Shown piece after piece: positions 19,007-28,842 of a stretch of DNA of 54,268 bases (its first letter is position 1; every line of letters starts with the position of its first letter). Under the pieces are notes generated by a model, which was given only the letters and a program-made list of their open reading frames with translations, did no database searches and was not told where the DNA came from. Source of the stretch: Bacteroidales bacterium (GTDB lineage Bacteria > Bacteroidota > Bacteroidia > Bacteroidales > Marinilabiliaceae); contig JAGCYH010000032.1 of assembly GCA_017960905.1 (NCBI GenBank), positions 1-54,268 on the forward strand, in the 5' to 3' direction. The position numbers and the translations under genes are program-made.

Positions 19007-19411
19007 ATGAAGAAACGCATTATTCAAGTGTTTGGTATTGTTGCAGTTGCGGCAATAGCATACACATCAGTATGTGTGTCGAGCGATGTTAATCAGAACA
19101 CATCGCAATCCAATGTGGCGTCGATGGCTCCTCCGCCACCACCAGTAGTAAATGGCGCAGCAGTACCGCCACCGCCTCCACCTCCATCAGTGAAGGATGC
19201 AGCATTACCAACACCTCCACCACCACCTGCAACAAATGGAGTGGCAGCACCACCTCCACCACCTGTGATGGCAAGCTTATTACCACCGCCACCACCCGTA
19301 ACAAATGGTGCAGCGTTACCGCCACCGCCACCTGTGATGGCAAGTTTGTTACCTCCGCCACCGCCCGTAACAAATGGCGCTGCGTTACCGCCACCTCCTC
19401 CTTTTGTGTGA
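19007..19411 (+). CDS. Small secreted poly-proline repeat protein
   Basis: 134 residues: signal peptide or N-terminal anchor (MKKRIIQVFGIVAVAAIAYT), a short Ser/Asn/Gln-rich stretch, then from residue 42 to the end runs of five to seven prolines separated by 4-6 residue spacers (VVNGAAV, SVKDAAL, ATNGVAA, VMASLL, VTNGAAL). Two copies of a 23-residue unit, PPPPPVMASLL plus PPPPPVTNGAAL, cover residues 82-127. The N-terminus faintly recalls Bacteroidetes NVEAL-type peptides (QSNVASMA), but this is weak. No enzyme domain. It could be a periplasmic spacer or surface polyproline rod. It stands alone and has its own terminator. Confidence 0.75.
   Translation: MKKRIIQVFGIVAVAAIAYTSVCVSSDVNQNTSQSNVASMAPPPPPVVNGAAVPPPPPPPSVKDAALPTPPPPPATNGVAAPPPPPVMASLLPPPPPVTNGAALPPPPPVMASLLPPPPPVTNGAALPPPPPFV
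19250..19387 (+). repeat. Two tandem 69-nt coding repeats in the poly-proline gene
   Basis: Copies at 19250-19318 and 19319-19387 encode the same 23-residue unit and differ mainly at third codon positions, which indicates duplication followed by synonymous drift. Such repeats can change copy number. Confidence 0.85.
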
Positions 19412-19451
19412 TACAATAGGTTGATAATTAATAGATTATGATAGTATTTTG

Positions 19452-19484
19452 AGAAGCGGGGCAAAAATGCCCCGCTTCTTTTTT
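19452..19484 (+). terminator. Terminator of the poly-proline protein gene
   Basis: Arms AGAAGCGGGGCA (19452-19463) and complement (19468-19479) around AAAA, followed by a T-run. Confidence 0.92.
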
Positions 19485-19601
19485 GTGCGTACTGTGGTGT
19501 GGTATTTCGAACTCGTTACTCTGTCTAATCTGCCGCGAGTTATTGACAATCTGTTTAAAACTATTTTTGCCTCTTTTTGAAAATATGAAAAATTTATATA
19601 T

Positions 19602-19609
19602 TACGTTTG
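19602..19609 (+). promoter_or_regulatory. -7 element of pflB
   Basis: TACGTTTG (TAnnTTTG), with TTTG at 19576-19579 as a possible -33 element 22 bp upstream. The leader to ATG 19672 is about 55 nt and A-rich. Confidence 0.5.
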
Positions 19610-19671
19610 CAACCAAAGATGAGAAATAAAAACAATAAAATATTAACCAAAATAATTAACTCTAAATAAGC

Positions 19672-21915
19672 ATGATAAATCATAACGATGCCTTTTGGAG
19701 CAGTTTCAAAGGCACTATTTGGAAAGATGAAATAAACGTTAGAGATTTTATCCAAAACAACTACACTCCCTACGAAGGTGACGGGTCGTTCTTGGCTAAG
19801 CCTACCAAGCGTACCACCGACCTTTGGCAACGGCTGAGTGAGATGTTTAAAGAAGAACGCGACAAAGGCGTTCTTGATGCTGAAACGGTTAAGCCTCAGT
19901 CGATTACGACCTACGGGCCGGGCTATATCGACAAGGATAACGAAGTAATTGTAGGTCTGCAGACCGACAAGCCGCTCAAACGCGGCATTTTCCCCAAAGG
20001 CGGCATTCGCATGGTCGAAAACGCGCTCAAAGCCTATGGCTATGAGCTCGATGCCGATACCAAAAGAATCTTCTCGGAGTACCGCAAGACGCACAACGAA
20101 GGCGTTTTCTCGGCGTACACCGAAGAGATGCTTGCCGCACGCCACTCCGCCATCATCACCGGCCTGCCCGACGCCTATGGGCGCGGGCGTATCATTGGCG
20201 ACTACCGCCGTATTGCACTTTACGGCACCGAAACTCTCATTGCCGAAAAGAAAAACTACCTGAAGATTCTCGATGTGCAGGAGATGACCGAAGAGATTAT
20301 CCGCAGCCGCGAAGAGACTTCGGAGCAGATGCGCGCTATCAAGCAGTTCGAAAAGATGTGCGAGTCGTACGGTTTCGATGTAACCCGCCCCGCGCAGAAC
20401 GCACGCGAAGCTGTGCAGTTCACTTACTTCGGCTACCTCGCCGCCGTCAAAGACCAGGACGGTGCGGCAATGTCGCTCGGCCGTACGGCTACATTCCTCG
20501 ATATTTTTATTGAAAAAGACATACAAGAAGGCCGACTCACGGAAGAAGAGGCGCAAGAGCTTATCGATCAGATGATTATGAAATTGCGCATTGTGCGCTT
20601 CCTGCGCACGCCTGAGTACAACAGCCTCTTCTCTGGCGACCCTGTGTGGGTTACCGAGTCGCTTGGCGGCATGGGTATCGACGGCCGTACGCTGGTAACA
20701 AAGACATGCTACCGCTATCTTCACACGCTCTACAACCTCGGTCCGGCGCCCGAACCGAACCTTACGGTTCTGTGGGCTGAGCAACTGCCCGAAAACTGGA
20801 AACGCTTCTGTGCCGAAGTATCTATCAAGACATCGGCCATACAATACGAAAACGACGACCTCATGCGCCAGGATTATGGCGACGACTACGGCATCGCCTG
20901 CTGCGTGTCGCCTATGAAGATAGGCAAGCAGATGCAGTATTTCGGTGCGCGCGCCAACTTGGCAAAATGCTTGCTCTATGCCATCAACGGTGGCCGCGAC
21001 GAACGCACTGGCGACCAGGTAGCGCCTGAGTATGAGCCTATTACAAGCGAATATCTCGACTATGAAGAGGTAATGGTGAAATACGAACAGATGATGCGCT
21101 GGTTGGCAAAAGTATACGTCAACTCGCTGAAAATCATTCACTTCATGCACGATAAGTATTCGTATGAGGCATTCGAAATGGCATTGCACGACGGCAATGT
21201 GGAGCGCATACGCGCTACTGGCATTGCCGGTCTATCCATTGTGGCCGACTCGCTTGCCGCCATCCGCGACTGCCGCGTGCGCGTCATTCGCGATGAACGC
21301 GGCCTCGCCGTTGGCTTCGAACGCGAAGGCGACTATGTGCCCTACGGCAACAACAATGACGATACCGACCAGATAGCAGTCGACATCACACGCATGTTTA
21401 TGGATTACCTGCGCCAGCACGAGACCTACCGCAACGCCACACCTACGCAGTCGATACTAACTATCACATCGAACGTGGTTTACGGTAAGAAGACAGGCGC
21501 CACGCCCGACGGCCGTGAGGCCGGAAAGCCGTTCGCGCCAGGCGCGAACCCGATGAACGGTCGCGACCAGAAAGGCGCTGTGGCTGCACTGGCTTCGGTG
21601 GCTAAACTGCCGTTCCAGCACGCGCACGACGGCATTTCGTACACTTTCGCCATCTCGCCGGCTACGCTCGGCAAGACCGACGAAGTGAAGATTAGCAACC
21701 TCATTGGCCTGCTCGACGGCTATTTCACACCCGACGGCGGTCAGCACCTCAATGTCAACGTGTTCGACCGCTCTCTGCTCGAAGACGCCATGGAGCACCC
21801 CGAAAAATATCCGCAACTTACCATTCGCGTTTCGGGCTACGCTGTCAACTTCATCAAACTCACGCGCGAACAACAGCTCGACGTGCTTTCGCGTACTATC
21901 AATCAGTCGCTGTAA
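19672..21915 (+). CDS. pflB: Formate C-acetyltransferase (pyruvate formate-lyase)
   Basis: 747 residues, normal length. The active-site cysteine pair is C410-C411 in GIACCVSPM, and the glycyl-radical site is Gly722 in [10 protein letters not shown] near the C-terminus. It converts pyruvate and CoA to acetyl-CoA and formate in anaerobic metabolism. pflA follows after a hairpin. In contrast to most neighbours it holds only one clear internal hairpin (21531-21549). Confidence 0.97.
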   Translation: MINHNDAFWSSFKGTIWKDEINVRDFIQNNYTPYEGDGSFLAKPTKRTTDLWQRLSEMFKEERDKGVLDAETVKPQSITTYGPGYIDKDNEVIVGLQTDKPLKRGIFPKGGIRMVENALKAYGYELDADTKRIFSEYRKTHNEGVFSAYTEEMLAARHSAIITGLPDAYGRGRIIGDYRRIALYGTETLIAEKKNYLKILDVQEMTEEIIRSREETSEQMRAIKQFEKMCESYGFDVTRPAQNAREAVQFTYFGYLAAVKDQDGAAMSLGRTATFLDIFIEKDIQEGRLTEEEAQELIDQMIMKLRIVRFLRTPEYNSLFSGDPVWVTESLGGMGIDGRTLVTKTCYRYLHTLYNLGPAPEPNLTVLWAEQLPENWKRFCAEVSIKTSAIQYENDDLMRQDYGDDYGIACCVSPMKIGKQMQYFGARANLAKCLLYAINGGRDERTGDQVAPEYEPITSEYLDYEEVMVKYEQMMRWLAKVYVNSLKIIHFMHDKYSYEAFEMALHDGNVERIRATGIAGLSIVADSLAAIRDCRVRVIRDERGLAVGFEREGDYVPYGNNNDDTDQIAVDITRMFMDYLRQHETYRNATPTQSILTITSNVVYGKKTGATPDGREAGKPFAPGANPMNGRDQKGAVAALASVAKLPFQHAHDGISYTFAISPATLGKTDEVKISNLIGLLDGYFTPDGGQHLNVNVFDRSLLEDAMEHPEKYPQLTIRVSGYAVNFIKLTREQQLDVLSRTINQSL

Positions 21916-21931
21916 AATATTGATATTCAGC

Positions 21932-21963
21932 AAAAAGCCCAATGCCTTGGCATTGGGCTTTTT
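21932..21963 (+). terminator. Terminator-like hairpin between pflB and pflA
   Basis: 15-bp perfect arms AAAAAGCCCAATGCC (21932-21946) and complement (21949-21963) around TT, ending in five T. It lies between two genes expected in one operon, so it may lower pflA expression relative to pflB or protect the pflB 3' end. Confidence 0.85.
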
Positions 21964-21984
21964 ACTTACAAACGACATAAAACT

Positions 21985-22710
21985 ATGATTGGCAGAATAC
22001 ATTCGTTGGAGAGCTTCGGCACGGTCGACGGACCGGGCATACGCTTTGTGGTCTTTATGCAAGGCTGCCCCCTTCGATGCCTCTTCTGTCACAACCCCGA
22101 CACGTGGGATGCTCACGCCACGCCTAAATATCAGCTCACGCCCGACGAATTGATGGCCGAAGTGCTTCGTTATAAGTCGTTTATAAAGACGGGTGGGGTA
22201 ACGGTTTCGGGCGGTGAGCCACTGATGCAGGCTGGTTTCGTGGCCGATTTTTTTCGCTTATGCGAAAAAAACGGCATTCACACTGCTCTCGACACTTCGG
22301 GTGCCATTTTCGATGAGCAGACGCGCAACTTGCTCAAATTGAGCCGTTTAGTGCTACTCGATATTAAGTCGCTCGACAACCGTATGGCGCAAACCATAAC
22401 CGGGCAGTCGAACGAGAACACGTTGCGCACGTTGGATTTTCTCGAAAGCGAGAAAATCCCGACGTGGATACGCCACGTCGTAGTGCCCAACTATACCGAT
22501 AACGATTTGCTGTTGAACGATTTAGCAATGTTTCTGACAAATTACCGGTGCGTTGAGCGAGTTGAGGTTCTGCCATATCATACAATGGGCGCTTTCAAAT
22601 ATGAGCAGATGGGCATTTCGTACCGTTTGCAAGGCGTAGAGCCGCTCGGCGCTGTTCGCGCCGAGGTCGTTCGCGCTATCTTCCGCTCGCATGGGCTCGC
22701 GGTGGTTTGA
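21985..22710 (+). CDS. pflA: Pyruvate formate-lyase activating enzyme
   Basis: 241 residues. The radical SAM motif CX3CX2C is GCPLRCLFCHNPDTW, with GGEPLMQ following. It is the short activase form without ferredoxin insert, as for true PflA, and installs the glycyl radical on PflB using SAM and a [4Fe-4S] cluster. It follows pflB by 69 bp. Three perfect hairpins are present: 22248-22271, 22434-22459 and 22645-22665. Confidence 0.95.
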   Translation: MIGRIHSLESFGTVDGPGIRFVVFMQGCPLRCLFCHNPDTWDAHATPKYQLTPDELMAEVLRYKSFIKTGGVTVSGGEPLMQAGFVADFFRLCEKNGIHTALDTSGAIFDEQTRNLLKLSRLVLLDIKSLDNRMAQTITGQSNENTLRTLDFLESEKIPTWIRHVVVPNYTDNDLLLNDLAMFLTNYRCVERVEVLPYHTMGAFKYEQMGISYRLQGVEPLGAVRAEVVRAIFRSHGLAVV

Positions 22711-22750
22711 AAGCTTTACTCTTTTATTCATAACACTTTACGCGTTTTTT

Positions 22751-22783
22751 GTTTGGATATTTCATCCAAACCCCTTAACTTTG
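22751..22783 (+). promoter_or_regulatory. Promoter of the BspA-like gene with overlapping palindrome
   Basis: -33 TTTG at 22752-22755, 20-bp spacer, -7 TAACTTTG at 22776-22783: a full match to the Bacteroidetes promoter. A palindrome GTTTGGAT-N5-ATCCAAAC (22751-22771) covers the -33 element and much of the spacer, a good operator candidate. An 11-nt direct repeat ATTATTAAGTA occurs at about 22801 and 22823 in the leader. Confidence 0.65.
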
Positions 22784-22831
22784 CATTTCTTAAATCGAGA
22801 TTATTAAGTATATAACTATAAATTATTAAGT

Positions 22832-25800
22832 ATGAGGAATTTACTATTTCTTTTAATTGCGACGTTCTGTTTCGCAGTTAATACATTCGCCGATATTGCC
22901 TCTGGCAAGTCGGGTTCAGGAAAAAAAGTTATCGATTGGGTCATTTCCGATGATGGCACGCTTACCGTATCAAAAGCAACCAAAGATGCTAATGGAAATG
23001 CAATTGATGCGACTGGGGTAATGCCGGATTACAATATGACATCGACAATGTCGCCTTGGTACGATTTCCGAACACAAATTAAAAAAATCGTAATATCAGA
23101 AGGCATTACAGCAATTGGTAAATATGCCTTTTATCGCTGTTCTGCTAAATATGTCGTATTTCCAGAGAATACGCTTACAACAATTGGAGAATGTGCATTC
23201 CGAGAATGCTCAAATCTTACAGACTTTACGTTGCCAGAATCGGTTACTACTATAGGTACAGGAGCTTTCCGTCAATGTAAGTTGCTTACGAGTTTTACAT
23301 TCCCGAAGAATGTAACAAAGATCAATGGTACAACACTTTATTATTGTGATGCGTTATCTTCTATCACCATTCCAGAAGGAGTAACAGAAATTGGTAATCA
23401 AGCATTTGAGCATACTATAATTAAGAATATAACACTCCCAACAACACTGACAAAATTGGGCGATTGGGTCTTTCTGTCGTGTACAAAAATCAACACAGCA
23501 ATTGTGATTCCGAAAAGTGTAACTTCCATTGGGAAAAACCCTTTCTATGGTGCCAGCGGTTTTGTTCAAGTAGAGTTGGGAAACCCCAACTATGTTTCGG
23601 TAGATAGTGTCTTATTTGATAAGAATAAGACAAAACTTATTACATATTCGCGAGGGAAAAAAGATGAGACATACACCGTCCCTTCTACTGTGAAGGTGAT
23701 AGAAGAGAGAGCTTTCTATAATACCAGTCCAAAAACACTTATACTTCCAGAAAATCTTGAAAAAATCAATGCTCGTGCGTTTTACGATATGAAAAATCTT
23801 ACTGGGCTTACTATACCGGCTAAAGTAACGACGTTGGGTGGTGGATTTATAACTAATTGTTCAAGTATTGTAATAGATGATTTGAGAGTACATGAAGACA
23901 ATACGAACTTTAGAATTATTGACGGCGTTATATTCTCACATGATACGACTACGCTTTATACTTATCCGATGTCTAAGACATGTGCTGAATATATTATACC
24001 TAGTAAAGTAACGAGTTTAGCTTCATATGCGTTCGCTTACACTAAAGTTGACTCGGTCAAATTTGCTAAAGATACTACTGGTTATAATATTACTAGTATT
24101 AATGGTGATTGTTTCTTAGGCTCTAAGCTTGTTAAAATCGATTTACCTGAGAGTATTACTACAATAGGTAGCGAGGTCTTTTACAATTGTGAAAAGCTTA
24201 CGAAAGTTACGTTACCTTCGGGATTGACAGCGCTTCCGTATCGTACTTTCCGAGGATGTAAGGCCCTTGAAACGGTAGTGCTCCCAGATAAAATTACGAG
24301 ATTTGGTGCTATAGCGAATGATGATAATAATGACGGTGAACAGTTTTATGATTGCCCAAATTTAAAAAGCATTGTTTTACCACCATACTTAAAAAGAGTC
24401 TCTTATAATGCTTTTGGCAAATGTACGTCTCTTGTAAAAATAGAAATACCATATTCAGTAACGAGTATAGCTTATAATGCGTTCCAAGGATGTAGTAAAC
24501 TGGAGTCGGTTGAAATGGGTCCTAATGTTACTAGAATGGAAATGCAAGCTTTCAACAATTGCTCGTCTCTTGTGGAAGTTAGGATAAATCGAGAAGAAGC
24601 ACCTGATATTAAAGGTGATACGTTTACTGGTATTCATAAAACTAATGGAGAGTATGATGCAAAACTATATATTCCTTGTAATAGTGAAGAGAATTATTTA
24701 AATAAAAAATCTTCAGACACAGGAGAAAATGTTTATGCGCGCACTTTTGATATTAGCAGTGCCATACCCACAAACTTCAACAAACTAACAGTGGAGACAT
24801 CGGATCCTTTAGCTGGAACTGCTGAAATAATAAAACAAGCTACTTGCTTGAAGTGTCCTGTAATAAAAGCTACTGCCAATCCGGGTTACGTATTCCGCAA
24901 CTGGAATGGCGACGGAGATGAATTAAATGCTGCTGAGTATACGATACAGGGCTTTGACCATGACATGACTTTTGTAGCATATTTCGAACTGGTGGATTAT
25001 TATCTGCGCTACTACGATGCAGAAGAAGATAAATATAAAGTAGTAGATCCTGCTTCTATGAAGATACCTTTCGACAAAGGCGCTGTTAAAGTGGAAAAAG
25101 GCAGTTATAATCTCAACAATAATGTTCCTCTGGCATTTGAATATGCACCTGGTTGCGAACTTAAGCGCTTAACAGTTAAAGGATTAGAAACTGGTAACAC
25201 GATAGAGGTATTAGAAGATTATACATTTACGATGCCTGAAGAAGATGTTGTGATAGATGCCGAATTTGGGTTCATCGAACATTCAATAACTATCAATGAA
25301 GCAGAAAATGGTTCGGTAAGTGTTTACAACAATGACGAACTTGTGCATAGTGCGCATTTGGGCGAGACATTAACCATAATTGCCACGCCGACTGATGCCG
25401 AGAAATACGTGCTGGCCGGTGTCGAAGTAACGTATAATGAAGGGACTTCGGTTAACGTTTTTGCAGTACCCGGTGATCAAAATCAAAAGAGATTCACTAT
25501 GCCAAACGGCAGTGTAACCATTACTCCATCGTTCGAGAAGATTGATTACACTATCCCTGTTCAAGGTACATTTGAATTTGGAAACTTCTTATATACAGTT
25601 ACAAATCTCAATCCGAACACGGTTTCGGTAGCGGCAAGAACCCCAGAAATAACAGGTAACTTAACCATACTACAAAAGGTTTCGTTCAAAGATATTGAAT
25701 ACGAGGTGGTAAGCATAAGTGAAAACGGATTCCTTAATCCAGACATTAACCTATACATTGACCGTACAGAGCCTATGCCGCTCGGTCAAAATGCCATTGG

Positions 25801-28585
25801 TCTTGGCGTAAATGTTTATGTGCCTTGCGGCAGCAAAGCTGCGTACGTGGAATATGGATATCCTTATGCTGAAAATATATTCAGTATTACCGATTATCAG
25901 TATTCGGTTACAGCGAAGGTAGAGGCCGGTGCCCATGGCACCGCCAAGGTTGTTCGTCAGCCCGATTGCGACGATCATAGTGCTGTTATTAAAGCTGAGC
26001 CAGCCGAAGGCTATGCCTTCGGCAAATGGAACGGTGAAATCACTGATGCCGAATACCTGATCGAATCTGTAACAGAACCGATGACTTTTACGGCTTCGTT
26101 CAAAGCCATCGACTATACTATAGAGAAACTTGGCACAACAAACGGCTCTTTCAATGTAAATGCACCTACCGCCAACATTGGTCAGACGATATCGATAACA
26201 AACATTCAACCAAATGAAGGTTACGAATTGGACAAGATAGAAGTAAAGACAGCAGGCGAAGTATCGGTTGACGTTAACACTGGTGCAACGCCGACATTTA
26301 CAATGCCGGCGTCGAATGTGAGCGTTGCTGTGTCGTTTAAGGCCAAACACTTCAGCGTTACAGTGAATAACCCTGAAAATGGTACGGTATCGTCAGACAA
26401 TTCAAATCCGGCTTTCGGCGAAACGGTTTCGCTGACAGTAAAACCAAGCACTGGTTACAAACTGAAGTCGTTAGTAGTTAAGAATCATGATACCAACTCT
26501 GACATAACCTATTCGGCTGATTACAAGTTCGATATGCCTGCGGCTAATGTTGACGTAACAGCTTTGTTTGAGGAAGAGACGTACTCTATTACCGTTAATG
26601 TTACTGGTGACAAAGTAGGTAATGATGTTAAAGGTACTGTTAAGATAGCAGAATCGGCTAAGTTCAACAGCCAAGTAACACTAGTAGTTACTATTGAGGA
26701 TGATCATTACAAATATGATATTCATTCTAATGATGTTACTATTGACGCAAATGGCAAATTCACTATGCCGGCCAAGAATGTTACCATATCGGTAGCCTTC
26801 TCAGAAGATAAACCATTTTTGAAGGATGATGAATTCCCTCTTGGTGACTTTATATTCACAATAACAGATGTGAACAATTTCAAAGTGTCGGTAAAACAAG
26901 CAAAAGAGCTTTCAGGTGATGTGGTTATCCCGACGCTTGTGCCATGGAAGAATCAGGATTTTGAAGTAACTACAGTAGCAGCTAATGGCTTCGCAACAAG
27001 TACAAGTATAACTTCTGTTACTATCAGAAGCGATGTGGCTCTAGCTCTTGGTGATAACGCTTTTGCTAGCACCAAGTTGCCGTTGTTGCAAATACCTTGT
27101 GGTGCAAGCAACTCATATACTACTGCTGGTTACGATGCTTATTTTACTGAGATTAAAGAGCTTTATGAAGGCTTCACAATCACAGTGTCGTCGTCAGACC
27201 AGAATATGGGTTCTGCTGTTGTTACGCGCCAACCCGATTGCGCTACCAATCCTATTGTCGATGCTATTGCAAACCCAGGATATGTATTTACAGGTTGGAG
27301 TGATAACGAAATAGCCGCACACTACCAGATCACCAATTTCAATAGCAACATGAACCTTGTTGCTTACTTTGAGCAGAAGACTTACCGCATTAACGCTGCT
27401 TCGTACTCGAATGGCTCTGTTTCTGTCAAAGGAACTATGCTTTCTGAACCGAGTGTGATTGTCGATGCTATATTGAACGAACAGATAACAGTAACGGCCG
27501 TGCCCGACCAAGGCTATTATCTGAGTTCGATACATGCTACTGACAAAGTTAGCGGCAACGAAGTTAGTGTAGTTGACGGTGTGTTCAGCGTGCCCGATGG
27601 CGATGTGGAAATTACGGTTGTATTCGCGCCTTACGATTACAATATCACCGTGTCATCTCTCGATAATGGTGTAATAGAACCTGAAAAGTATGTGGCAAAC
27701 ATAAGCGAACGCGTACGTTTGAGTATCAAACCAGCTTTAGGTTATAGATTAAAAGAAAATTCTCTGACTATTACCGACAAAGAAGGCGGCCATTACGAGA
27801 GCACGTATAGCAACGAGAAATTTACAATGCCAGCAGTAGACGTAAATGTATATGCTGAGTTTGAGGCAATTGCATACTCGATAAAAGTTGCTAATTCGGA
27901 TAAAGGTTCGGTTCAAGCTTCGGACGAAAAAGCCAACATAGGCAATACGATTACGCTTAGCGTAACGCCAGATGGTGGTTATGAACTCTTATCTCTCGTG
28001 GTCAATACCAAGACAGGTACAACCAATGTAGATTTGACCGAAGTCGTAGCTGGTAGCGAGTATACATTCAATATGCCTGCCGAAGATGTTGAGGTTGTTT
28101 CGGAATTCGCTGTCAAGAAGTACGACATTGAAGTCGATGCGAATATGACGAACGGTACCGTAACACCTTCGGCGACGAAAGCCGCCGAAGACGAGACGGT
28201 AACACTGCTTGTAGAGCCAGCCAAAGGCTACAAACTGGCAAGTCTTATGGTAGCCACGGAATCGGCACCCGGCGTGAATATCTACGATGAAGATGAGGAG
28301 CAGTTCTCGATGCCGGCCGAGAAGGTAATCATATCAGCCGAGTTTGTCGAGGATAAGCAGCCGACATCGGTTGGCGAGCAGAAGGCGGCCGCCATCAAGG
28401 CATACGGCGTAAGCCGTGCCATTGTGGTGGTAGTAAGTGAGCCTACCGACATCAGGGTTGTTGACATAGCCGGCCGTGAGGTGTTCTCGCAGCAGTCGGC
28501 CGAAGGCCGCCTGACAATACCAGCAAACCGCGGCATATACTTCGTACGCTACAAAGGTGGCGTTAAAGAAGTGATAGTAAGATAA
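22832..28585 (+). CDS. Giant BspA-like leucine-rich-repeat surface protein with InlB-B-type repeats
   Basis: 1917 residues with a signal peptide. Residues about 70-620 are BspA-type leucine-rich repeats (units such as ITAIGKYAFYRCS, LTDFTLPESVTTIGTGAF). Residues about 640-1840 hold tandem beta modules, nine of which end in an F-[TDS]-[MV]-P signature (YTFTMPEEDV, YKFDMPAANV, GVFSVPDGDV), as in divergent InlB-B / bacterial repeat domains. The last 70 residues (SEPTDIRVVDIAGREV, PANRGIYFVRYKGG) resemble a Bacteroidetes C-terminal sorting-like domain. Known relatives bind host or matrix proteins or other bacteria. The N-terminal 2.5 kb is more AT-rich than its neighbours and nearly free of the hairpins seen elsewhere. 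No clear partner genes. Confidence 0.85.
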   Translation: MRNLLFLLIATFCFAVNTFADIASGKSGSGKKVIDWVISDDGTLTVSKATKDANGNAIDATGVMPDYNMTSTMSPWYDFRTQIKKIVISEGITAIGKYAFYRCSAKYVVFPENTLTTIGECAFRECSNLTDFTLPESVTTIGTGAFRQCKLLTSFTFPKNVTKINGTTLYYCDALSSITIPEGVTEIGNQAFEHTIIKNITLPTTLTKLGDWVFLSCTKINTAIVIPKSVTSIGKNPFYGASGFVQVELGNPNYVSVDSVLFDKNKTKLITYSRGKKDETYTVPSTVKVIEERAFYNTSPKTLILPENLEKINARAFYDMKNLTGLTIPAKVTTLGGGFITNCSSIVIDDLRVHEDNTNFRIIDGVIFSHDTTTLYTYPMSKTCAEYIIPSKVTSLASYAFAYTKVDSVKFAKDTTGYNITSINGDCFLGSKLVKIDLPESITTIGSEVFYNCEKLTKVTLPSGLTALPYRTFRGCKALETVVLPDKITRFGAIANDDNNDGEQFYDCPNLKSIVLPPYLKRVSYNAFGKCTSLVKIEIPYSVTSIAYNAFQGCSKLESVEMGPNVTRMEMQAFNNCSSLVEVRINREEAPDIKGDTFTGIHKTNGEYDAKLYIPCNSEENYLNKKSSDTGENVYARTFDISSAIPTNFNKLTVETSDPLAGTAEIIKQATCLKCPVIKATANPGYVFRNWNGDGDELNAAEYTIQGFDHDMTFVAYFELVDYYLRYYDAEEDKYKVVDPASMKIPFDKGAVKVEKGSYNLNNNVPLAFEYAPGCELKRLTVKGLETGNTIEVLEDYTFTMPEEDVVIDAEFGFIEHSITINEAENGSVSVYNNDELVHSAHLGETLTIIATPTDAEKYVLAGVEVTYNEGTSVNVFAVPGDQNQKRFTMPNGSVTITPSFEKIDYTIPVQGTFEFGNFLYTVTNLNPNTVSVAARTPEITGNLTILQKVSFKDIEYEVVSISENGFLNPDINLYIDRTEPMPLGQNAIGLGVNVYVPCGSKAAYVEYGYPYAENIFSITDYQYSVTAKVEAGAHGTAKVVRQPDCDDHSAVIKAEPAEGYAFGKWNGEITDAEYLIESVTEPMTFTASFKAIDYTIEKLGTTNGSFNVNAPTANIGQTISITNIQPNEGYELDKIEVKTAGEVSVDVNTGATPTFTMPASNVSVAVSFKAKHFSVTVNNPENGTVSSDNSNPAFGETVSLTVKPSTGYKLKSLVVKNHDTNSDITYSADYKFDMPAANVDVTALFEEETYSITVNVTGDKVGNDVKGTVKIAESAKFNSQVTLVVTIEDDHYKYDIHSNDVTIDANGKFTMPAKNVTISVAFSEDKPFLKDDEFPLGDFIFTITDVNNFKVSVKQAKELSGDVVIPTLVPWKNQDFEVTTVAANGFATSTSITSVTIRSDVALALGDNAFASTKLPLLQIPCGASNSYTTAGYDAYFTEIKELYEGFTITVSSSDQNMGSAVVTRQPDCATNPIVDAIANPGYVFTGWSDNEIAAHYQITNFNSNMNLVAYFEQKTYRINAASYSNGSVSVKGTMLSEPSVIVDAILNEQITVTAVPDQGYYLSSIHATDKVSGNEVSVVDGVFSVPDGDVEITVVFAPYDYNITVSSLDNGVIEPEKYVANISERVRLSIKPALGYRLKENSLTITDKEGGHYESTYSNEKFTMPAVDVNVYAEFEAIAYSIKVANSDKGSVQASDEKANIGNTITLSVTPDGGYELLSLVVNTKTGTTNVDLTEVVAGSEYTFNMPAEDVEVVSEFAVKKYDIEVDANMTNGTVTPSATKAAEDETVTLLVEPAKGYKLASLMVATESAPGVNIYDEDEEQFSMPAEKVIISAEFVEDKQPTSVGEQKAAAIKAYGVSRAIVVVVSEPTDIRVVDIAGREVFSQQSAEGRLTIPANRGIYFVRYKGGVKEVIVR

Positions 28586-28605
28586 TTGAATTGATTGCTG
28601 ATACG

Positions 28606-28643
28606 AAAAAATCCATTCTGCCGCAAGGCAGAATGGATTTTTT
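28606..28643 (+). terminator. Terminator of the BspA-like gene
   Basis: 17-bp perfect arms (28606-28622 and 28627-28643) around GCAA, with A-run and T-run at the ends. Confidence 0.93.
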
Positions 28644-28674
28644 ATTCTATATCGTATCTCATCCGTTAATGTAC

Positions 28675-28696
28675 ACGGAAACAGATATGTGTCCGT
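28675..28696 (+). promoter_or_regulatory. Upstream operator half-sites of the uronate operon
   Basis: ACGGAAAC (28675-28682), 6 bp, GTGTCCGT (28689-28696). The same two half-sites recur in opposite order at 28812-28829, over the promoter. Confidence 0.5.
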
Positions 28697-28701
28697 CGTA
28701 G

Positions 28702-28736
28702 TCAGACTTTTTGCCATGCGGAAAGTCTGATTTTTT
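28702..28736 (+). terminator. Second terminator-like hairpin before the uronate operon
   Basis: 9-bp arms TCAGACTTT (28702-28710) and AAAGTCTGA (28722-28730) around 11 nt, followed by six T. It lies upstream of the uxaC promoter, so it probably stops read-through; an attenuator role would need a promoter further upstream. Confidence 0.6.
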
Positions 28737-28773
28737 AAAATACTAATAATAAGCATTTTAACAAAATTATTTG

Positions 28774-28829
28774 CTTTTTATTTGCAAATAAAAAGTCAAC
28801 TATTTATCTTCGTGTCCGTAAACGGAAAC
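28774..28829 (+). promoter_or_regulatory. uxaC promoter with overlapping LacI-type operator
   Basis: -33 TTTG at 28781-28784, 20-bp spacer, -7 TATCTTCG at 28805-28812 (one mismatch to TAnnTTTG). A 22-nt perfect palindrome (28774-28795) covers the -33 element. GTGTCCGT-AA-ACGGAAAC at 28812-28829 is a palindrome with one mismatch, lying over the end of the -7 element and the expected start of transcription. The LacI-family gene at 34.5 kb is the natural candidate regulator; binding is inferred. Confidence 0.6.
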
Positions 28830-28842
28830 AAAAGAAAACGAT

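Noticed and set aside
19093..19464. Minus-strand glycine-rich reading frame
   Set aside because: It is the complement of the CCA/CCN proline codons of the poly-proline gene, read as GGN glycine; no start context and no family match.
23040..24700. Leucine-rich repeat stretch as a CRISPR-like or simple DNA repeat
   Set aside because: The periodicity is at protein level; repeat units differ widely in nucleotide sequence and there are no conserved spacers.
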